Positions 14,341 to 19,073 of a DNA stretch of 19,073 bases are shown in pieces. The stretch's first letter is position 1, and each line of letters begins with the position of its first letter. Under the pieces are notes generated by a model, which had not been told where the DNA came from, searched no databases, and saw only the letters and a program-made list of their open reading frames with translations. The position numbers and the translations under genes are program-made. The DNA comes from JACQHJ01 sp038063075 (GTDB lineage: Bacteria; Patescibacteriota; Microgenomatia; Levybacterales; UBA12049), in contig JBBTVW010000062.1 in NCBI GenBank assembly GCA_038063075.1, forward strand, positions 1 to 19,073. Direction: 5' to 3'.

Positions 14341-15554
14341 TTTTTATACTTAAACAAAAGTAAACTAATTAAGAATAGATAATAAGCTATTGCAAGCGAA
14401 ATTGGAAAGCTATTAATATTTAATGTGTTTCCTTGTTTTGCAAATAAATCTATAACTAGCTCAAAAAAGTACAAAAATGGCAGACAAAGGTAGAGAAAAA
14501 ATAAGGCTAAAGGCGGAAAGATAAAAATAAAAAATGAAGCTAATCCTCCTAAAACCATAAGAAGAGGTATGGTCCACAAAACTAATCCATTAACTACAAT
14601 TGAAAGTAAAGAATAATTACCAAAATTTGTAAGTAAAATAGGCAAAGTAGCAATTTGAGCTGAAATTGTTGTTATAAAGCTTTCAGTTAGACTATTTTGC
14701 CATTTCTTAAAAAGCTCAGGGATATATAAAAGCCCCAAAGTTGCACTAAAAGAAAGGGCAAAACCAGTATTAAAAAGAAGTTGTGGAGACACAAAAAGCA
14801 TAACAAAGGCTGTTATTAAAAGAGTATGTAAGGAAAACTGTTGCCTACCTAAGATTTGGGCACTAAAAACAATTATTCCCATAATACTTGCTCTAACAAT
14901 TGAAGGCTCAAAACCAGCAACTGCTGCATAAAAGATAATACCAATTACTGAAAAAGAGATTGCTAATTGTCTTTTCAAAAAGCTTTTAAAGAGAAAAAAC
15001 AAAAAAGCACTCACCATAGTTACATTCATTCCAGATGCTGCAATTACATGCATTACTCCAGTTATCTGGATGTCATTTAAAAACTCTTTAGGCAAATTCT
15101 CCTTAATTCCAAAGACTATGCCAAGCATTAAACCTGATGAAATTGGGTCTAAGTTTGACCTAAAATTATTAATTATTTTTTGTCGAAAAGAATATACAGC
15201 TGCTAACACTAGATTATTTTCACGGAAATTAGCTTCCACCTTTGGGTAATTTAGCGTGAAAATAGGGGTTAAATCATCTAGCACTAACGTATCTAGAGTG
15301 CCAGTTATTTTTAGGTAATCACCATAATAATATCTTTTATCTAAGTCTAGTTTTACTAAGACTTTATTTACAGGATCTATATTTAGAAAGAGTGTTTGAT
15401 AGAAGGAATATTCTTTTGGATTTGAAAGTACTTGGGTAACAAAGCTTATCCTCTCTCCTTTTGTATATGTTTTTTGACTAGAGTAAAAATAAACTAGCCT
15501 AATACCAAGTAATATTACTAATAAAACATAAAGAAAAATTAGCTTATTGCTCAT
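14337..15554 (-). CDS. comEC: ComEC N-terminal part: DNA-uptake membrane channel
   Basis: 405 residues. Membrane helices at the N-terminus (about 4-25) lead into a DUF4131/OB-like soluble domain (about 30-130, FVTQVLSNPKEYSF and LDKRYYYGDYLKITGTL). Then comes the polytopic Competence domain, with its hallmark MLGIVFGIKENLPKEFLNDI, the block ITGVMHVIAASGMNVTM (about 165-181), FEPSIVRASIMG (215-226) and GFALSFSATLGLLYIP. ComEC forms the inner-membrane pore for single-stranded DNA. The protein ends after the last helices without the beta-lactamase domain, which is in the overlapping next gene. It starts 7 nt after the comEA stop. No Shine-Dalgarno, so coupled translation is likely. Confidence 0.92.
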   Translation of the reverse strand: MSNKLIFLYVLLVILLGIRLVYFYSSQKTYTKGERISFVTQVLSNPKEYSFYQTLFLNIDPVNKVLVKLDLDKRYYYGDYLKITGTLDTLVLDDLTPIFTLNYPKVEANFRENNLVLAAVYSFRQKIINNFRSNLDPISSGLMLGIVFGIKENLPKEFLNDIQITGVMHVIAASGMNVTMVSAFLFFLFKSFLKRQLAISFSVIGIIFYAAVAGFEPSIVRASIMGIIVFSAQILGRQQFSLHTLLITAFVMLFVSPQLLFNTGFALSFSATLGLLYIPELFKKWQNSLTESFITTISAQIATLPILLTNFGNYSLLSIVVNGLVLWTIPLLMVLGGLASFFIFIFPPLALFFLYLCLPFLYFFELVIDLFAKQGNTLNINSFPISLAIAYYLFLISLLLFKYKK

Positions 15555-15561
15555 ATTGGCT

Positions 15562-16170
15562 TTAGTAAGCAGTTATCTTATCCTTAATTTGATCAAATAC
15601 CTTTTGTGAAACTACACTTTTAGATACTAGATCATTAATATCTAAGTAAGGCCTATTATTTATAATCTTTGCAACTGTAACCGGACCTACTCCTGGTAAA
15701 GTATCTAATTCTTTCTCTAAAGCACTGTTTATATTAATTAAACCAGAATTGGTTACTAAGTTACTTGATCCAAGCACTGTGGGAGCAGACTGCCCAACCT
15801 TTGGTATATAAATCTTTTGACCATCAGTTAATTTGGTTGCTAAATTAATGCTCTTTGCAACAAAATCTCTATCAGCCTCATTTGATAATCCTCCAGCTGC
15901 AACTAATCCATCTTGAATAATTGAGCTAGGCTTTAACTTATAGACTCCTGGATTAGAAACTGCACCCTCAATATCAACGGTTATTAAGTTCTCTGATTTA
16001 ATAATAGCTGTAGAATTAGTTTCAAACTTAATGTCAGGAGATACTTGATTTTGACTCCATAAAGCTATCAAACCATATATAAAGAATATCAAACCAACTA
16101 GTGCCAGAAGACAAGGAAGCCAATACTTTTTTAAAAAGTTAAGAAGTATTCTTGATACCTCGCTATCCAT
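15562..16170 (-). CDS. comEA: ComEA, membrane-anchored DNA-binding competence protein
   Basis: 202 residues. Membrane anchor at about 16-38, then a SLBB domain (62-125: ITVDIEGAVSNPGVYKL, LVAAGGLS, GQKIYIPKVG), a Ser/Val/Asn-rich linker, and a C-terminal helix-hairpin-helix pair (145-202: ININSALEKELDTLPGVGPV, TVAKII). This is the domain order of Gram-positive ComEA, which holds double-stranded DNA at the outer membrane face and passes it to ComEC, encoded directly downstream. The ATG follows the leuS TAG with no gap (TAGATG), so the gene depends on leuS transcription and probably on ribosomes finishing leuS. Confidence 0.93.
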   Translation of the reverse strand: MDSEVSRILLNFLKKYWLPCLLALVGLIFFIYGLIALWSQNQVSPDIKFETNSTAIIKSENLITVDIEGAVSNPGVYKLKPSSIIQDGLVAAGGLSNEADRDFVAKSINLATKLTDGQKIYIPKVGQSAPTVLGSSNLVTNSGLININSALEKELDTLPGVGPVTVAKIINNRPYLDINDLVSKSVVSQKVFDQIKDKITAY

Positions 16171-18429
16171 CTATATTACAAAGTTTATTATTTTGCCTTC
16201 CACGTAAATTACTTTTTTAGGCTCAGAATTAAGATAATTAGCCACTTTTTCGCTTTGTTTGGCTTTACGTTCTATTTCTTCCTGATTTTTAATATCAGCT
16301 CTTTTCACAGAAATTGTATCCCTAAGCTTACCATTAATAGAAACTGCTATATTAATATTCTCATTAATTAAGTATTTAGATTGAAATACCGGCCAATTCT
16401 CTAAATGAATTGAGCTAGCACTTGGATTTGTCAACTGCCAGAGTTCCTCTGTAATATGAGGAGCAAAAGGAGCAAGAAGTTTCAAAAATGTCTCATACTC
16501 TTCTTTAGATACCTCTTCTTTTGCGCTTAAGTGGTTTAACCATATCATTAAACTAGATACTGCTGTATTAAACTGTAACATCTCAAGATCTTCCCCTACT
16601 TTTTTTATGGTCTGGTGCATTAAAGATAGATCCTCTTGAAACACTTTAGAATCATTAACTTTTTCTAACATATCCCAGACTCTTCTTAGGAATTTATAGA
16701 TTCCTGAAATTGCTGTCGGTGACCATGGACTAGTTGCTTCGTATGGCATCATGAAACAAAGGTAAAGTCTAACCGTATCTGATCCATATTCCCTTACTAC
16801 ATCATCTGGATTAACTACGTTTCCCCTAGATTTACTCATCCTATTACCATCAGGCCCAAGTATTACTCCATGCTGGGCTCTTTTCTTTGCAAACTCATCA
16901 AAGCTAACAAGACCCAAGTCTTTAAAAAACTTTGTGAAAAATCGTGCGTAAAGAGTATGACCCAAAGTATGCTCTGAGCCTCCAAAATAGACATCAACAG
17001 GCATTATTTCTGATACTAACTCTTTGTCAAAAGGCGCTTTATCAAACTTAGGACTTACATATCGATAGTAATACCAGGCGCTATCAAAGAATGTATCTAG
17101 GGTTTCCGCATCTCTTTTAGCATCACCACCACACTTTGGACATTTTACATTTAACCAGTCTTCATCGCTAGCTAAAGGTGGCTTTCCTTTTGGCGTGTAA
17201 TCTACATTATATGGAAGCTCAATAGGTAAATCTTTTTCTTCAACAGGCACCAATCCACACTTGTCACAGTGAATGATTGGCACTGGTGTTCCCCAGTAAC
17301 GCTGTCTTGAGATTGACCAATCTCTTAAGTGATAATTAATCTTTTTTTCTCCTTTTGGAGTTGCAGCAAAGCTAGTTTCAATAATTGGCAGATCAAATTT
17401 TTGTGCAAACTCCTTATCCCTTGCGTCAGCAAATGGAACTGCCATTATTGCACCTGTTCCATAACCAGCTAATACATAATCAGATATCCAAACAGGCACA
17501 TCTTTACCTGTAACTGGGTTTTTCACATACTTTCCACTAAACACTCCTGACTTTGTCCTATCTTCTTTTCTCTCCATCTCAGTCTTCTTGGAAGCGGCTA
17601 GTAAATATTCCTCAATTTCTTTTGTTTTGACGAGATTTTTCACAAATTGATGCTCAGGAGCAACGACTAAGAAGGATGCTCCATCAATTGTTTCTGGCCT
17701 TGTTGTAAAAACCTCAATACCAGCAAAATCTATTAATACCCCTTCACTTTTTCCTATCCAGTTATTTTGTCCTTCAATTACCTGCTTTGGCCAATCTGCT
17801 TGTGGAGGATTTTTCCAAATTAAGCTATCTGCATATTTTGTGATAGCTAAAAACCACTGTTCTACTTCTTTTTGAATTACTTCAGATCCACACCTCCAAC
17901 ATTTTCCAGCTTCTATATGTTCATTAGCTAATACTGTTTGATCTATTGGGCACCAGTTTGATAGTGCTTTTCCCCTATAAGCAATTCCCTTTTCAAACAT
18001 TTTTAAAAATATCCATTGATTCCATTTGTAATATTCGGGTAGGGATGTAATTGCGGTATGATTCCAGTCAATCATTGTTCCCATGGTGTCAAACTGAGAT
18101 CTCATGGTCTCAATATTTTTCATGGTCCAATCCTTTGGATGAATTCCTCTTTTTATGGCTGCATTTTCTGCTGGAAGACCAAAAGCATCAAATCCATTTG
18201 GGAAAAAGACATTGTATCCAGACATCTTCTTATATCTTGCATGTGCATCTGAAGGAACAAAAGCAAACCAGTGTCCTAAATGCAGATCTCCTGATGGATA
18301 TGGAAGCTCTACGAGGTTGTAATATTTTTTCTTTTTTGAGTCGTGTTTAAACTCATAGGCTTTTGACTTATTCCAAATTTCTTGCCATTTAGCTTCAACT
18401 TCTCTTGCAAAATATTTAGCCTGTTTCAT
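16171..18429 (-). CDS. leuS: leucyl-tRNA synthetase, compact bacterial form
   Basis: 752 residues, against roughly 800-880 in many bacteria. Class Ia features in order: the HIGH motif HLGH (50-53) in ELPYPSGDLHLGH; zinc-ribbon cysteines (NWCPIDQ and CWRCGSEV); the CP1 editing domain with FTTRPETIDGASF and GTGAIMAVPFADARD, whose final Asp corresponds to the editing Asp although the preceding His of the usual HDxRD is Ala; a second zinc pair of CxxC motifs (HCDKCG and KCPKCGGD); MSKSR at 531-535; and an anticodon-binding helical bundle. It ends after a short C-terminal domain (ISVKRADI, VIYVEGKIINFVI). It is the first gene of an operon with comEA and comEC. The start fits the leaderless -10. 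Confidence 0.95.
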   Translation of the reverse strand: MKQAKYFAREVEAKWQEIWNKSKAYEFKHDSKKKKYYNLVELPYPSGDLHLGHWFAFVPSDAHARYKKMSGYNVFFPNGFDAFGLPAENAAIKRGIHPKDWTMKNIETMRSQFDTMGTMIDWNHTAITSLPEYYKWNQWIFLKMFEKGIAYRGKALSNWCPIDQTVLANEHIEAGKCWRCGSEVIQKEVEQWFLAITKYADSLIWKNPPQADWPKQVIEGQNNWIGKSEGVLIDFAGIEVFTTRPETIDGASFLVVAPEHQFVKNLVKTKEIEEYLLAASKKTEMERKEDRTKSGVFSGKYVKNPVTGKDVPVWISDYVLAGYGTGAIMAVPFADARDKEFAQKFDLPIIETSFAATPKGEKKINYHLRDWSISRQRYWGTPVPIIHCDKCGLVPVEEKDLPIELPYNVDYTPKGKPPLASDEDWLNVKCPKCGGDAKRDAETLDTFFDSAWYYYRYVSPKFDKAPFDKELVSEIMPVDVYFGGSEHTLGHTLYARFFTKFFKDLGLVSFDEFAKKRAQHGVILGPDGNRMSKSRGNVVNPDDVVREYGSDTVRLYLCFMMPYEATSPWSPTAISGIYKFLRRVWDMLEKVNDSKVFQEDLSLMHQTIKKVGEDLEMLQFNTAVSSLMIWLNHLSAKEEVSKEEYETFLKLLAPFAPHITEELWQLTNPSASSIHLENWPVFQSKYLINENINIAVSINGKLRDTISVKRADIKNQEEIERKAKQSEKVANYLNSEPKKVIYVEGKIINFVI

Positions 18430-18436
18430 AACCTAA

Positions 18437-18445
18437 AGTATAGCA
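18437..18445 (-). promoter_or_regulatory. extended -10 promoter of the leuS-comEA-comEC operon
   Basis: On the minus strand TGcTATACT (18445-18437); the ATG A at 18429 is 8 nt further. No good -35 box is seen. It overlaps, back to back, the promoter of the divergent membrane-protein gene within a 58-bp gap. Confidence 0.6.
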
Positions 18446-18452
18446 TACGGAC

Positions 18453-18481
18453 TTGAAGTTTTACCATAAATTACCTAGTAT
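18453..18481 (+). promoter_or_regulatory. candidate promoter of the right-edge membrane-protein gene
   Basis: TTGAAG (18453-18458), 17-bp spacer, TAGTAT (18476-18481), and the ATG A at 18488, 7 nt on. The boxes are moderate matches, but the spacing repeats that of the other predicted leaderless genes. Confidence 0.45.
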
Positions 18482-18487
18482 TGTATT

Positions 18488-19073
18488 ATGAAGCTTTTTA
18501 CACAATCTCTTATTATCGTTTCCTCCTTTATTACAATCTTTATCTGGCAAAATAGTCCTCTTAAAGACTTCACCGTTCAATTATTAGGTCTTTTTATTGT
18601 CCTCTATTTTATTGTCTCAGCAAGAAAAGGAGGAAAGGGCTTTTTAACGCTTGGAGGAGAAGGTTACGCAGGAATATTTCTACTAAATACTCTTATTTTT
18701 CTTTTGATTTTTTCAACTGGTGGAATAAATAGCGCTTTATTTTTTGTTTTATACTTTCTTTGTTTTGGTATAGCCTTTATTTTTAATCCCTTAACTATTT
18801 TTGTTTTTATATTAGGAGCAGTTCTTTTATTTGTACCCCAAATACAACCTGATTTAACCACAAATCTCTTAAAGCTTGGCTCTCTTGCCCTTATCTCACC
18901 ACTGGCATACTTTTTTGGCAGAGAATACAAAAGGTCAGACGCCCAAGACGAAAAAATAAATGCCATAAAAGAAAGAAGCAAAGAGGCTGCTGATACAATT
19001 TCAAAAGATATTGAAGAGATAATTGAGGATGAAAAACAAGTTTTAGACAAAAAAGATGTTGAAAAATTAAATG
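18488..19073 (+). CDS. multi-span membrane protein with charged coiled-coil-like tail (3' end outside window)
   Basis: 195 complete codons from the ATG at 18488 with no stop before the window edge. The protein begins MKLFTQSLIIVSSFITIFIW and has about six hydrophobic segments (roughly 5-20, 31-44, 61-75, 81-97, 100-116 and 126-143), then a Lys/Glu-rich helical stretch (about 146-195: INAIKERSKEAADTISKDIE and onwards) that looks like a coiled-coil linker. This resembles a membrane sensor module ahead of a signalling domain such as a histidine kinase, but the output domain lies beyond the window and I cannot confirm it. The antisense frame at 18664-19050 is a shadow. It is divergent from leuS. 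Confidence 0.75.
   Translation, partial: MKLFTQSLIIVSSFITIFIWQNSPLKDFTVQLLGLFIVLYFIVSARKGGKGFLTLGGEGYAGIFLLNTLIFLLIFSTGGINSALFFVLYFLCFGIAFIFNPLTIFVFILGAVLLFVPQIQPDLTTNLLKLGSLALISPLAYFFGREYKRSDAQDEKINAIKERSKEAADTISKDIEEIIEDEKQVLDKKDVEKLN

Noticed and set aside
18664..19050. Minus-strand 128-codon frame at the right edge
   Set aside because: It is the antisense shadow of the open plus-strand membrane-protein gene, whose hydrophobic helices and charged tail are far more protein-like.

Overview
The window is AT-rich, has very short intergenic gaps and uses the standard bacterial code. The gene set and protein style suggest a Candidate Phyla Radiation (Patescibacteria) bacterium, probably of the Microgenomates group; this is inference from gene content, not a marker-gene placement. 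Supporting signs are a membrane-anchored PEGA protein, a sortase without nearby sorting substrates, a DsbA-VKOR oxidative folding pair, competence genes comEA and comEC behind leuS, a long-form nucleoside diphosphate kinase, a CPR-type HTH/YWGEG protein, and several soluble proteins of no recognisable family.

Layout. 1-156: the start of mreB, running off the left edge (minus). 300-1499: PEGA/beta-propeller-like membrane protein (plus). 1500-3025: a minus-strand unit with a possibly frameshifted small leader ORF, a sortase and an orphan gene. 3139-3594: small HExxH metallopeptidase. 3611-3682: tRNA-Arg(CCU), minus. 3709-4347: HTH/YWGEG protein, minus. 4495-5659: dsbA-like and VKOR genes overlapping by 20 nt. 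5699-8192: two tandem, very divergent paralogues of unknown function, each behind a nearly duplicated promoter and leader. 8217-10049: M16 peptidase then ndk (minus). 10121-10638: a degraded island with a CopG/BrnA-type antitoxin gene, the 3' half of its BrnT toxin and a decayed copy of the M16 promoter and 5' end. 10669-11346: pentapeptide-repeat protein. 11393-13024: argS. 13128-13484: small membrane protein (plus). 13489-18429: leuS-comEA-comEC(N)-comEC(C) operon (minus). 18488-19073: start of a multi-span membrane protein leaving the right edge; having no stop in the window, it is easy to miss.

How it works together. Envelope functions dominate: cell shape (MreB), sortase, disulfide formation (DsbA with VKOR) and DNA uptake (ComEA/ComEC), interspersed with housekeeping enzymes (LeuS, ArgS, Ndk, tRNA-Arg).

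The most notable regulatory pattern is that most promoter-proximal genes have a recognisable -10 box ending 7-8 nt before the A of the start codon, often with a -35 box 17 bp upstream or an extended TGn -10, and no Shine-Dalgarno sequence. This predicts leaderless mRNAs. It also corrects two start sites that longest-ORF calling would misplace (the PEGA gene and the pentapeptide gene). Exceptions are the tandem paralogues, with about 17-nt leaders sharing an 11-nt motif, and the antitoxin gene, which has the only strong Shine-Dalgarno I found. No CRISPR array, insertion sequence, prophage or rRNA was seen. The longest stretches without an intact gene are 10382-10668 (described as remnants) and 2920-3138 (leader ORF and promoters).
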